From an uncultured Verrucomicrobiales bacterium (GTDB lineage Bacteria > Verrucomicrobiota > Verrucomicrobiia > Limisphaerales > JACDHS01), in contig CALJZV010000579.1 of NCBI GenBank assembly GCA_937983475.1, positions 1 through 17,590 of the forward strand: a stretch of 17,590 nt of DNA. Direction: 5' to 3'. The translations under genes were made by a program, and so were the position numbers. Shown piece after piece: positions 1 to 6,506 of this stretch (positions are counted from its first letter, which is position 1; every line of letters starts with the position of its first letter). Under the pieces are notes generated by a model. It was not told the DNA's origin and did no database searches. It saw only the letters and a list, made by a program, of their open reading frames with translations.

Positions 1-22
1 AATGTACCCAGAGACGCCGCAG

Positions 23-50
23 GAAAAAGTCGGCACGATGCCGCTTTTTC
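23..50 (+). terminator. Terminator-like hairpin upstream of the UBact operon
   Basis: GAAAAAG (23-29) pairs with CTTTTTC (44-50). Inside this, CGGCA (31-35) pairs with TGCCG (39-43) around a three-base loop CGA, with a single unpaired T at 30. A GC-rich stem flanked by an A-tract and a T-tract is the form of a Rho-independent terminator and could work in both directions. All three forward frames are open across it, with first stops at 66, 70 and 128, so the left gene either ends before base 1 or reads through the hairpin. The first is more likely given the hairpin. Confidence 0.6.
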
Positions 51-95
51 GAATCGGAAATTCCATGAGTAAAATAAAAATACTGGTTTGCTCCC

Positions 96-126
96 TTGTC
101 AGAATCGTTTTTTCTGCGAAGTTAAT
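96..126 (+). promoter_or_regulatory. Possible sigma70-type promoter for the UBact-proteasome operon
   Basis: TTGTCA (96-101) matches five of six -35 consensus bases. GTTAAT (121-126) matches four of six -10 bases, with a long 19-base spacer. It lies between the terminator-like hairpin and the UBact start at 157, the expected place for the operon promoter. The match is weak and the promoter preferences of this lineage are not known to me. Confidence 0.3.
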
Positions 127-156
127 TTGAGTTACACAATTCCAACTCTGATAGTT

Positions 157-327
157 ATGCCTGACCAAGCTCAAAAAACACGACCGGCAACTCCCGGCTC
201 CGGCGGGGGCGGCGAGGGTCCAGGTTCTCCCAAAGTGGACAAGCCCAACACCGAAGAATTGCTGAAGCGAATGCGAAAAGTGGATCCCGACCAGGCCAAG
301 CGCTACCGACAGCGCACCGGACAATAA
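157..327 (+). CDS. UBact/Pup-like protein modifier (prokaryotic ubiquitin-like protein)
   Basis: This 56-residue protein is small, polar and probably disordered. It has a Gly-rich stretch (residues 15-22), then the conserved C-terminal half with ELLKRMRKVDPDQAKRYRQR (about 34-53), ending Thr-Gly-Gln. That ending is typical of UBact, the Pup homologue of several Gram-negative phyla. In the Pup system a C-terminal Gln is deamidated to Glu by Dop, then joined to target lysines by PafA, marking proteins for the proteasome. The ATG at 157 is preferred over the upstream in-frame TTG at 88 because family members are short and start near this point. The gene lies 22 bases before the proteasome beta gene, and alpha and the ligase follow, which fixes the function. 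No strong ribosome binding site is visible. The family call is firm; conjugation in this organism is inferred. Confidence 0.93.
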   Translation: MPDQAQKTRPATPGSGGGGEGPGSPKVDKPNTEELLKRMRKVDPDQAKRYRQRTGQ

Positions 328-349
328 AGGCAAGAGAAACATTTCGACC

Positions 350-1144
350 ATGAGCGAAACCCATCGCATCGCAGGTGATTTTTTTTCACTTTTGGAAAAG
401 CATCACCTTCCAATGTTGCGGGGCGAGGTTTCCGCAAACGCTCCGCAACAGACTCAAGCCACGACAGTCTTTGCCTTTCAGTTTGCCGATGGTGTGCTGA
501 TGGCGGGTGATCGTCGGGCCACAGCAGGTAATGTGATCGTGACCGACCGCGTGGACAAGGTGATCGAAATTGACGCCACCTCCCTCCTGGCCATTGCTGG
601 CGTGCCCGCGACAGCGTTTGAAATGGCGCGCGTTCTTCAGACTTCCTTTGAGTACTTTCGCCGCAGCCAATTGCAGCCCTTGAGCCTGCCCGCCAAGGTC
701 CGGGCATTGGCCCGGTTGCTCCGGGACAACCTTCCCATGACCATGCAGGGTGTGGGCGTGGTGGTGCCGTTGTTTGCTGGTCTGGATCAATCGGTTTCCC
801 CACCCAAGGCGCAGGTTTATTTTTATGATCCGCTGGGAGCACAATTCCAGGCAGTCGGCTATGCGGCTTCCGGTTCCGGATCGGTGACCATCCGGAGCAT
901 CGTCAGTTTTCAGGAGCATTATGGCACGCCACGCCCTTCAGAAATGAAGCTGCCCGAGGCGGTCCGATTTGCGTTGCGCTTGCTGATGGTTGCGGCGGAA
1001 TTTGATTCAGCTACCGGGGGCATCAATCCCGCAACGGAGACCTTTGCGACAGTCAAGGTACTCCGTCCCGGCGGCGTGGAAACCATATCAGACGCCCAGC
1101 AAAAAGAATTCCTATCCGCGAGGCAACCCGGCGGAACCTGCTGA
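350..1144 (+). CDS. prcB: 20S proteasome beta subunit (catalytic)
   Basis: This is the 264-residue catalytic beta subunit of a bacterial 20S proteasome, an N-terminal nucleophile threonine protease. A propeptide of 37 residues precedes TTVFAF, so Thr38 becomes the catalytic Thr1 after self-cleavage. Counting from Thr1, Asp17 (residue 54, in AGDRRAT) and Lys33 (residue 70) are present, as are the GSGS segment and the later DSATGG motif seen in mycobacterial PrcB. All residues needed for activity are therefore visible. The alpha gene begins four bases after this stop, so the two are almost certainly co-translated for assembly of the alpha7-beta7-beta7-alpha7 barrel. The start at 350 gives a normal propeptide length. 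It is clearly not HslV or Anbu, since a separate alpha gene follows. Confidence 0.95.
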   Translation: MSETHRIAGDFFSLLEKHHLPMLRGEVSANAPQQTQATTVFAFQFADGVLMAGDRRATAGNVIVTDRVDKVIEIDATSLLAIAGVPATAFEMARVLQTSFEYFRRSQLQPLSLPAKVRALARLLRDNLPMTMQGVGVVVPLFAGLDQSVSPPKAQVYFYDPLGAQFQAVGYAASGSGSVTIRSIVSFQEHYGTPRPSEMKLPEAVRFALRLLMVAAEFDSATGGINPATETFATVKVLRPGGVETISDAQQKEFLSARQPGGTC

Positions 1145-1148
1145 ACAC

Positions 1149-1889
1149 ATGATTGAGGAACCATATCGTTGGCTGGAAGCCATGGGCAACCGGCGAGACT
1201 ACGTTCGTGAACAACTCAAGAGCGGCACGCCGGTTCTGGGCACAAGCCTTCAGGAGGGCATTCTTCTGTTGGGCGTGGGCAGTGGCCAATCAAAGGTCTT
1301 TGAATTATTCGACCGCCATGCGATGGCCGGGTTGGGGCATCCGGCTGACCTCGAAAAAATCCGCCAGGCTGCCATCGACGCGGCACACATGGAGTCATTT
1401 ACCCGGGCACCGGAGGATGTCAGCCTCAGGCGCTTGGTCAGCTTCGGATTGAGCGGCCAACTAAAGAGCAATTTTGAGCAAATTTTCAGCGCCCCGTTTT
1501 TGATTGAACTGTTGCTGGCCGAGCTGGGCTCGTCACCGAAGGAGGATCTTTTTTTTAGACTGCATTTCGATGGCTCGTTCCAGTCACAAAACGGCGGCAT
1601 CGTAGTCTGCGCCAGCCAAAACGATCAGGAGCAGGCCGCCCAGCAATGGTTACAGCAGGCGACTCACGGGAAAATGAACCGCAGGGATGCCGCTGACCTT
1701 CTGTTGCAGGCATGGTGGTGCCTGTCGCGACAAAAGTCGTTCGATGGTTCATTGCCTGCTGAATCCGAACGTCAAAAAGGCTGGCGTAAAGCCACGGAAG
1801 ACAAAATAGTTGAAATCGGATGGCTTTCCCGAGGTGCCTCCCGCCAGGCGAAATATGACTCACTGACGCTGGACTCCTTGAAATTGTAA
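1149..1889 (+). CDS. prcA: 20S proteasome alpha subunit
   Basis: This 246-residue protein is the non-catalytic alpha subunit that forms the outer rings and gate of the 20S proteasome. It starts MIEEPYRWLEAM, resembling the N-terminal helix of mycobacterial PrcA, and has no catalytic Thr. The segment SGQSKVFELFDR aligns with the PrcA stretch that carries the conserved pocket lysine (here Lys49) for docking the HbYX tail of the ring ATPase. The frame is open from 990, but the ATG at 1149 places the protein just after the beta stop and matches the family N-terminus. The gene sits between prcB and pafA. Sequence is more diverged than beta, as is usual for alpha subunits. The C-terminal 40 residues show no recognisable motif. 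Confidence 0.92.
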   Translation: MIEEPYRWLEAMGNRRDYVREQLKSGTPVLGTSLQEGILLLGVGSGQSKVFELFDRHAMAGLGHPADLEKIRQAAIDAAHMESFTRAPEDVSLRRLVSFGLSGQLKSNFEQIFSAPFLIELLLAELGSSPKEDLFFRLHFDGSFQSQNGGIVVCASQNDQEQAAQQWLQQATHGKMNRRDAADLLLQAWWCLSRQKSFDGSLPAESERQKGWRKATEDKIVEIGWLSRGASRQAKYDSLTLDSLKL

Positions 1890-1945
1890 TTTGTGTCGGC
1901 CACGATTCGCGCCACTTCGCTAACCGGATTACATTGGGCAAAGCT

Positions 1946-3379
1946 ATGAACCGCATTGTCGGCCTCGAAACCGAGTACGGGTGCCTTACAAACAACATTC
2001 CTGTTTCTCCCGGAGCCATCACGCGCGTTCGCGACTGGGTTTTTGCCAACCAACGCTACGGCTTGATTGATGTCCATCAGCGCGACTGGGATGAGCCTGC
2101 GGGCAATGGCGGTTTTTTATTTAATGGCGGTCGCACATACGTGGACATGGGCCATTTGGAATATTGCACCCCTGAGTGTTTGTCGCTTGCGGACATTTGT
2201 CGCTATGACCAGGCAGGCGATGCGATTCTTCTTCATGCGGTTCGGGACTTGAAGCTGGAAAAAGAAGTGAGCTTTATTCGGAACAATATCGATCACTACT
2301 CGGGTGCGACTTTTGGATGCCATGAAAATTATCTTGTCCGACGAACCGCGCCGCTGACTGAGGCCAACGTGCAATCCCTGCTAAGTTTTCTGACTCTTCG
2401 CCTGCTTTACTCCAGTTCCGGGCGTGTGGGCACCACGGTCGCCGCCGAATTTCGCGGTGAAATCAACCAACCCGCCATCGACAACGTCTTTCAAATCAGC
2501 CAACGGGCAGACTATATCAACAACGATCTGTTTGAATGGGTGCAGTTCAATCGTGCCATCATCAACACACGTGACGAGCCGTTGGCGGATTCCAGGAAAT
2601 ACCGCCGTTTGCACCTGCTGCACGGTGACACCAATGTTCTGCCCACCACGTTACTGTTGAAAATCGGCACCACCTCGCTCGTGCTGGATTTGCTCGAATG
2701 CGATTGCCTGCCAAAGCTTGTGCTGGCCGATGCGGTGCTGACGTTCCGCGCCCTCTCCCATCAACCGGAAGGCCCGTGGTTGGTGCCTCTGTCCAATGGA
2801 CGGTGCGCCCATGCCGTCGAACTACTCAATCTATTCTGGCACGCGGCCAACAAGGAATTCCGTGGCCGCGACTCAGAGACCAACACGCTTCTGGAAATAT
2901 GGGCCGACACACTCCGCGCCCTGGAAACCGACCCGATGAGCCTGGTCGGACAAGTGGACTGGATTACCAAGCGCTGGCTGTTCCAACAATTCATGGACCA
3001 GGAGAGGATTTCCTGGAGCGACCCATGGCTCAAATCCCAGGATTTGGAATTTCACCACATTGACCCAGAACGTAGCCTTGGCCTTGCCCTGGCTAAGACT
3101 CCTGCGGCCTGGTCCCAGACAACAGACAGCATCAAAAAAGCCATGACCCATGCCCCAGTCAACACCCGCGCTGCCGCGCGCTCCAAAGCCATGCAATTGC
3201 TCCATGAGCATTCCATTGAATACTTTGTTGACTGGGAAATTCTTGGCGCAGATGGAGGCCATTCGCTTCAACTGCTGGATCCATTTGACGCCACGCCCAA
3301 GGACGCAGAAAGCTGGCAGCGCCATTTGGTCGAACCAAAAGAAAAGCATCATAAACACCGGACTTCAGGAAAATCATAA
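1946..3379 (+). CDS. pafA: Pup/UBact ligase, PafA-type (carboxylate-amine ligase fold)
   Basis: This 477-residue member of the PafA/Dop family would use ATP to phosphorylate the modifier's C-terminal Glu and join it to a substrate lysine. The N-terminus MNRIVGLETEYG is the family's first ATP/Mg-binding strand. NGGRTYVDMGHLEY (about residues 60-73) holds the catalytic Asp, and FGCHENYLV, INTRDEP and KYRRLH are further family blocks. The start is the ATG at 1946; the TTG at 1934 would only add MGKA. The roughly 35-45 residue Dop-specific loop is not evident near the N-terminus, which favours PafA over Dop. Dop remains possible because no second family member is in the window for comparison. The gene lies 56 bases after prcA and overlaps the next gene by one base (TAATG). 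Confidence 0.87.
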   Translation: MNRIVGLETEYGCLTNNIPVSPGAITRVRDWVFANQRYGLIDVHQRDWDEPAGNGGFLFNGGRTYVDMGHLEYCTPECLSLADICRYDQAGDAILLHAVRDLKLEKEVSFIRNNIDHYSGATFGCHENYLVRRTAPLTEANVQSLLSFLTLRLLYSSSGRVGTTVAAEFRGEINQPAIDNVFQISQRADYINNDLFEWVQFNRAIINTRDEPLADSRKYRRLHLLHGDTNVLPTTLLLKIGTTSLVLDLLECDCLPKLVLADAVLTFRALSHQPEGPWLVPLSNGRCAHAVELLNLFWHAANKEFRGRDSETNTLLEIWADTLRALETDPMSLVGQVDWITKRWLFQQFMDQERISWSDPWLKSQDLEFHHIDPERSLGLALAKTPAAWSQTTDSIKKAMTHAPVNTRAAARSKAMQLLHEHSIEYFVDWEILGADGGHSLQLLDPFDATPKDAESWQRHLVEPKEKHHKHRTSGKS

Positions 3380-4203
3380 TGCCAATGCTTCCGCTCATTT
3401 TATTGCATGGATATCCCTTCGACGGAACACTGTGGAAAGACGTCGCCTCATTTATAGGCCCGGATTTTCAAGTATTTGCACCGGACTTGCCGGGGTTCGG
3501 CCAAAATCACCGGTTGCCCGTGGAACCCTCCATCGAATCCATGGCCGATGACGTGGCTCATTTTCTACAAAGAAAACAAATCCGTCATGGCGTTGTTGCC
3601 GGCATGTCCATGGGCGGTTATGTGGCGCTGGCCTTTGCGGAACGCCATCCCAAGATGCTCGCGGGCCTTGGTTTGATCAGCACACACGCCTGGGCTGATA
3701 CTGATGAGATTCGCCGCGTCCGCCGCAAAACACAGGTCAAAGCGGAAAAAGAAGGCCCCTTGGCCGCGATTGAAGGGCTTCTTCCCAAATTATTTTTTCC
3801 CTCTGCTCAGGAAAATGAGGCGTTTCGAAACCTTCCCATTGCCGCCGCACAAAATGCCGGCGTCGAGTGCCTTTGCTGGGCCTTGGAAGCAATGGCCCGG
3901 CGTCCCGACCGCAGCAAGCTTCTCATGCACCTGAGCATGCCCGCCTTGGTGATGCATGGCAAAGGCGACCAGATTATTCCAGTGGAACGCGCCCAGGAAA
4001 TGGCCCGTCACATTCCCAACGCAGACTGGGTGGAGGTCCAGCGCGCGGGCCATGTCCTGCCTTTGGAAGCGCCGGATATTGTCGCTCACGCCTTGACCCA
4101 GCTTGCGGAAAGGGCGTCGCGTTTCTCGCCGGAAACCGGACTCTACAAGCGCGACAAGGAGGACAGGGGCATTGTGATTGCGCCCACTGAGCACGGTTTG
4201 TAA
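3379..4203 (+). CDS. Alpha/beta-fold hydrolase coupled to pafA
   Basis: This 274-residue alpha/beta hydrolase has an early oxyanion motif HGYPFDG (residues 10-16) and a nucleophile elbow GMSMGG with Ser77. An acid follows in HGKGDQIIP (Asp197) and a base in RAGHVLPLE (His225), so the full triad is present. A cap region lies around 105-180. The fold covers esterases, lactonases and C-C hydrolases, and the substrate cannot be read from sequence. The first base of its ATG is the last base of the pafA stop (TAATG), which implies translational coupling and co-expression with the tagging system. A second in-frame ATG lies six bases later. A role with UBact, for example esterase-type editing, is speculation; a shared transcript without shared function is equally possible. 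The C-terminal 25 residues are charged and lie beyond the fold. Confidence 0.85.
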   Translation: MPMLPLILLHGYPFDGTLWKDVASFIGPDFQVFAPDLPGFGQNHRLPVEPSIESMADDVAHFLQRKQIRHGVVAGMSMGGYVALAFAERHPKMLAGLGLISTHAWADTDEIRRVRRKTQVKAEKEGPLAAIEGLLPKLFFPSAQENEAFRNLPIAAAQNAGVECLCWALEAMARRPDRSKLLMHLSMPALVMHGKGDQIIPVERAQEMARHIPNADWVEVQRAGHVLPLEAPDIVAHALTQLAERASRFSPETGLYKRDKEDRGIVIAPTEHGL

Positions 4204-4205
4204 AA

Positions 4206-4237
4206 TTTTTCAAAAGGAACTTTTTCCTTTTGAGAAA
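4206..4237 (+). repeat. Inverted repeat between the hydrolase and ferredoxin genes
   Basis: CAAAAGGAA (4211-4219) and TTCCTTTTG (4224-4232) form a perfect nine-pair stem with loop CTTT. Flanking T (4206-4210) and AGAAA (4233-4237) extend it to 14 pairs, one of them G-U. It lies in the 43-base gap before the ferredoxin ATG. A partial terminator or a processing or translation-control hairpin are all possible. It has no clean T-tract after the stem, so full termination is doubtful. Confidence 0.55.
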
Positions 4238-4246
4238 ATAAACCGC

Positions 4247-4630
4247 ATGAGCGACAAACTGGCCAAAGCTGTCCGTTCCCTCGGTCTGGAAACCTATTCA
4301 CGCCACATTTTTCTTTGCTGTGACCAAAGCGAACCGCTCTGCTGTTCCATGAAAGAGGGATTGGAATCCTGGAAATTTTTAAAGAATCGTTTGAAGGAAT
4401 TAAATTTGGCCGGAGAAAACCCCGCGGTTTTCCGCAGCAAGGTCAACTGCCTGCGCGTGTGCGAACGCGGCCCCATCGCGGTCATTTATCCCGATGGGGT
4501 TTGGTACCACTCTTGCACGCCTGATGTGCTGGAAGAAATCATTCAAAAACACCTGATTGGCGGCAAAGTCGTCCGAAAATACGCCTTCGCCAAAAACGAC
4601 TGCCTTCGGTGCGATGCTTCAAAACGGTGA
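4247..4630 (+). CDS. Thioredoxin-like [2Fe-2S] ferredoxin family protein
   Basis: This 127-residue protein matches the thioredoxin-fold [2Fe-2S] ferredoxin family. The FLCCDQSEPLCC segment gives Cys24/25 and Cys32/33, and NCLRVCERGP gives Cys68 and Cys72. The phrase PIAVIYPDGVWYHSCTPDVLEEII (about 76-99) is a family signature. The likely ligands are one Cys from each of the first two pairs plus Cys68 and Cys72. There are additional cysteines at 90, 119 and 122. The family carries electrons in the cytoplasm and its partners are often unknown. The ATG at 4247 is used; the frame is open from 4178, inside the previous gene. The 3' end overlaps the convergent exported-repeat gene by 12 bases. Whether it belongs to the proteasome transcript is unclear because of the hairpin before it. 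Confidence 0.85.
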   Translation: MSDKLAKAVRSLGLETYSRHIFLCCDQSEPLCCSMKEGLESWKFLKNRLKELNLAGENPAVFRSKVNCLRVCERGPIAVIYPDGVWYHSCTPDVLEEIIQKHLIGGKVVRKYAFAKNDCLRCDASKR

Positions 4631-5077
4631 AGGTGGTCCTGAAGCGGAACTCACCGGTCTGGCAGGAAACACCGTCCCAGGCACGTTAACGCCAAATCCA
4701 GACACCGGGCTGCTGTTGAAACCCGATACTGCCGCAGGCGCTGCTATAACTGGACTGCTCGGAATGAGTGGCAGCGGTTCCCGGGTCAAGCCGCTGACCG
4801 CCTGCCGTGAAAAACCACTGACGGGGCTTGGTGACAAGGGTGGCAAAATGTCCGGGGCGAATGTCTGCGGTGAAGCCGCCTGAGGGACGGTCTGAGGTGT
4901 AAACACAAAACCGCTCACGGGCTGGCCGGAAAAACCGCTGACGGCCCCACGCGTGAAGCCACCGACTGGACTGGCGCTAAAACCGGAAATTGTTGGGGAG
5001 AATCCTTCGTTCTGCGCCCACGCAACTCCTCCTCCCGCCAAAAGGAAACTCAAACCACTGATTAACAAAGTTTTCAT
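4619..5077 (-). CDS. Exported small protein with VSGF repeats
   Basis: I do not recognise this 152-residue protein. It begins with a clear signal peptide: MKT, a hydrophobic core to about residue 18, and a likely cleavage after AWA (residue 21). The mature part is almost free of charge and rich in Pro, Ser, Gly, Val and Phe. It carries about eight copies of a PVSGF/AVSGF-like motif (ISGF, VGGF, VSGF and VSGL variants), often in pairs nine to ten residues apart, for example at 46-49, 54-57, 86-89, 94-97, 117-120 and 125-128. Such composition suggests a disordered surface or cell-envelope linker. There are no cysteines and no catalytic motif. Its 3' end overlaps the ferredoxin gene tail-to-tail. 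The signal peptide and repeats support a real gene despite low complexity. Confidence 0.72.
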   Translation of the reverse strand: MKTLLISGLSFLLAGGGVAWAQNEGFSPTISGFSASPVGGFTRGAVSGFSGQPVSGFVFTPQTVPQAASPQTFAPDILPPLSPSPVSGFSRQAVSGLTREPLPLIPSSPVIAAPAAVSGFNSSPVSGFGVNVPGTVFPARPVSSASGPPSPF

Positions 5078-5170
5078 GAATTAAACTCGGCCTTGGATTC
5101 GTTCCTGTCAAAAAGCCGGTCCAATCGGAATAAGCATTTCTCCCATGTGGCAATCAGGTTTCCGCCGCCG

Positions 5171-5201
5171 TTGCTCTCTGAAGCTGATGAAGTATTATAC
5201 T
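5171..5201 (+). promoter_or_regulatory. Possible promoter for the candidate small RNA
   Basis: TTGCTC (5171-5176) could act as a -35 element with either TATTAT (5193-5198, 16-base spacer) or TATACT (5196-5201, 19-base spacer) as -10. Either places the start of transcription at about 5205-5208, exactly where the first RNA stem begins. The -35 match is weak. Confidence 0.3.
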
Positions 5202-5204
5202 GGT

Positions 5205-5320
5205 GGACTGAGGTTGCATCTTGGTTTGAATGGCGAAAGCAGGACGAACAAGGACATCCTCAGTCCCAAAAATGCGTCAGATGATCATAAGTATTTGATT
5301 GTTTGGCGCATTTTTATTTT
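5205..5320 (+). ncRNA. Candidate structured small RNA with its own terminator
   Basis: The gap 5078-5340 holds no convincing gene but does hold ordered inverted repeats. GGACTGAGG (5205-5213) pairs perfectly with CCTCAGTCC (5258-5266). Inside, CTTGGTTTG (5220-5228) pairs with CGAACAAGG (5245-5253) at eight of nine positions, capped by GC-GAAA-GC (5233-5240), a GNRA-type tetraloop. A terminator hairpin follows at once (5268-5315). The non-Watson-Crick pairs are G-U when read as + strand RNA but A-C mismatches on the - strand, which favours a + strand transcript. No known family is recognised; it lacks the SRP RNA GGAAGCAGC core. The neighbouring genes are both on the - strand, so it is not a leader of either. 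Existence as an expressed RNA is inferred. Confidence 0.42.
5268..5320 (+). terminator. Long terminator hairpin with T-rich tail
   Basis: AAAAATGCG (5268-5276) pairs perfectly with CGCATTTTT (5307-5315). The stem continues inward for eleven more pairs (5277-5287 with 5296-5306), four of them G-U, to an eight-base loop. The downstream strand runs into TTTTTATTTT. The outer nine pairs also form on the - strand, so it may end the convergent COG0523 transcript as well, but the full 20-pair stem is specific to + strand RNA. Confidence 0.62.
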
Positions 5321-5340
5321 CCCGGCATGAAGATTCATGG

Positions 5341-6501
5341 TCAGCCAGAGGTATCTCGATGAGTCGGAAGCGGTTTGCCTGGCTGAAATACCTCAAAATG
5401 CTCCAGGCTCATGACCACCCCCGCCCTGCTATTGACCACTTCCTTAAAGGCATTTTCAACGGCTGATTGGAGTGTTGTGGGCACCCCTTCCGCCCGAAGG
5501 TTTAATATGAGCTGTCCTGAACAAACCTCGCCTTCAAGATAAAGCGAAAGTTCCGGGACAAAATCGTTTTGCACCAAGCTCACTGCGGCAAGGCCATCCA
5601 GCCCTTCGTCTGGACTGAAAGTCATCTTCAAGTGAGCAATTTCCGCGTTTTCAGCAAGCAGTTGGCCTTGAAGCCGTCGTGCCAGTTCAGCGACAAATTC
5701 ATTGGCGTCGATCGGCCCTCCTGAGCGGACCTGAAGGGTGGCATTGAGCCAGCCCAACAGAGCCTCGCCCTCGGCGTAAGTGTTATAGTCCACCTCCATC
5801 GTGGCGCGTGCCTGTTGCTCGGATGCGGAGATACAGTCAAACCACGGCGCCAATCCTTGTTCATTGCGGGCGGAAACCTCAAAGAATGTCGCCCGCGGAA
5901 ATTCCCGTTCCAAAAATTGGCGCAGGAGGCTTCTCCGGGAGGGCTCCAAAAGGTCCGTTTTGTTAATGACGATGATGTCAGCTTCTTCCAGTTGCTTGCG
6001 GTAAATGTAAGCCACTTTGGGCGAGAAATTGCCTCCGGGTTCCAGCCCAAAAACCCGCATGGCCCGGATTGGATCCACTAGCACGCTCATCGGCGCGATG
6101 GAAAATTGTTCGCCGTAAATTCGTCTCAACGGATACGTGACCGTCGCCACCAGGTCGGTGCAACTGCCCACCGGTTCAGCCAAAAAAACGTCAGGCTTGT
6201 TGGCTGAGGACAATTTTTGTGCCGCATCCATTAGCGAATTAAACCGGCAGCAGAAACAGCCTCCTGCAATTTCTTCAGTGGGAAACCCGCGCGCCGTTTG
6301 CAGTTCGGTGTCCACGAGCCCGCTGCCCTGATCATTGGTGATCAACCCGACGCGCAATCCCTGACGATGCAGATGACGCGCCAACCGTGCCACGGCCGTG
6401 GTTTTGCCAGCGCCAAGAAAACCTCCGACCATGATGTAACGGGCCTTGGTGTTACATTTTTCCACAGGTTGAGCCAACTGTTGGGCGGATGTGGGAATCA
6501 T
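5341..6501 (-). CDS. COG0523/CobW-family GTPase (metal chaperone)
   Basis: This 386-residue G3E-family GTPase belongs to COG0523, whose members deliver metals such as Zn or Co to client proteins. The GTP-binding P-loop GGFLGAGKTT is at residues 26-35, the metal-binding CxCC in GGCFCCRFN has Cys82, Cys84 and Cys85, EPVG (109-112) is the Mg-side motif, and NKTD (180-183) sets guanine specificity. The C-terminal half (about 240-386) is unlike the standard CobW C-terminal domain and lacks a His-rich stretch, so metal and client cannot be assigned. The ATG at 6501 lies five bases after the stop of the GcvH-like gene, so the two form an operon. That pairing suggests the client or pathway involves the lipoyl-domain protein. 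No Zur-type operator was recognised upstream. Confidence 0.9.
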   Translation of the reverse strand: MIPTSAQQLAQPVEKCNTKARYIMVGGFLGAGKTTAVARLARHLHRQGLRVGLITNDQGSGLVDTELQTARGFPTEEIAGGCFCCRFNSLMDAAQKLSSANKPDVFLAEPVGSCTDLVATVTYPLRRIYGEQFSIAPMSVLVDPIRAMRVFGLEPGGNFSPKVAYIYRKQLEEADIIVINKTDLLEPSRRSLLRQFLEREFPRATFFEVSARNEQGLAPWFDCISASEQQARATMEVDYNTYAEGEALLGWLNATLQVRSGGPIDANEFVAELARRLQGQLLAENAEIAHLKMTFSPDEGLDGLAAVSLVQNDFVPELSLYLEGEVCSGQLILNLRAEGVPTTLQSAVENAFKEVVNSRAGVVMSLEHFEVFQPGKPLPTHRDTSG

Positions 6502-6506
6502 AAATC

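Noticed and set aside
1..130. Possible tail of an upstream gene such as dop in the second forward frame.
   Set aside because: All three frames are open at the left edge, none shows a recognisable family ending, and a terminator-like hairpin lies at 23-50, so the sequence is more likely 3' untranslated.
303..919. Long reverse-strand frames opposite the proteasome beta gene.
   Set aside because: They are antisense to a gene with all catalytic residues in place and have shadow-like composition.
5184..5238. CTGATGA followed later by GAAA, the conserved parts of a hammerhead ribozyme.
   Set aside because: The bases that would form stem II between them do not pair, and stems I and III cannot be built.
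5093..5330. Two overlapping short forward frames in the gap between - strand genes.
   Set aside because: No ribosome binding site or recognisable protein features, and the region is better explained by RNA stems and a terminator.
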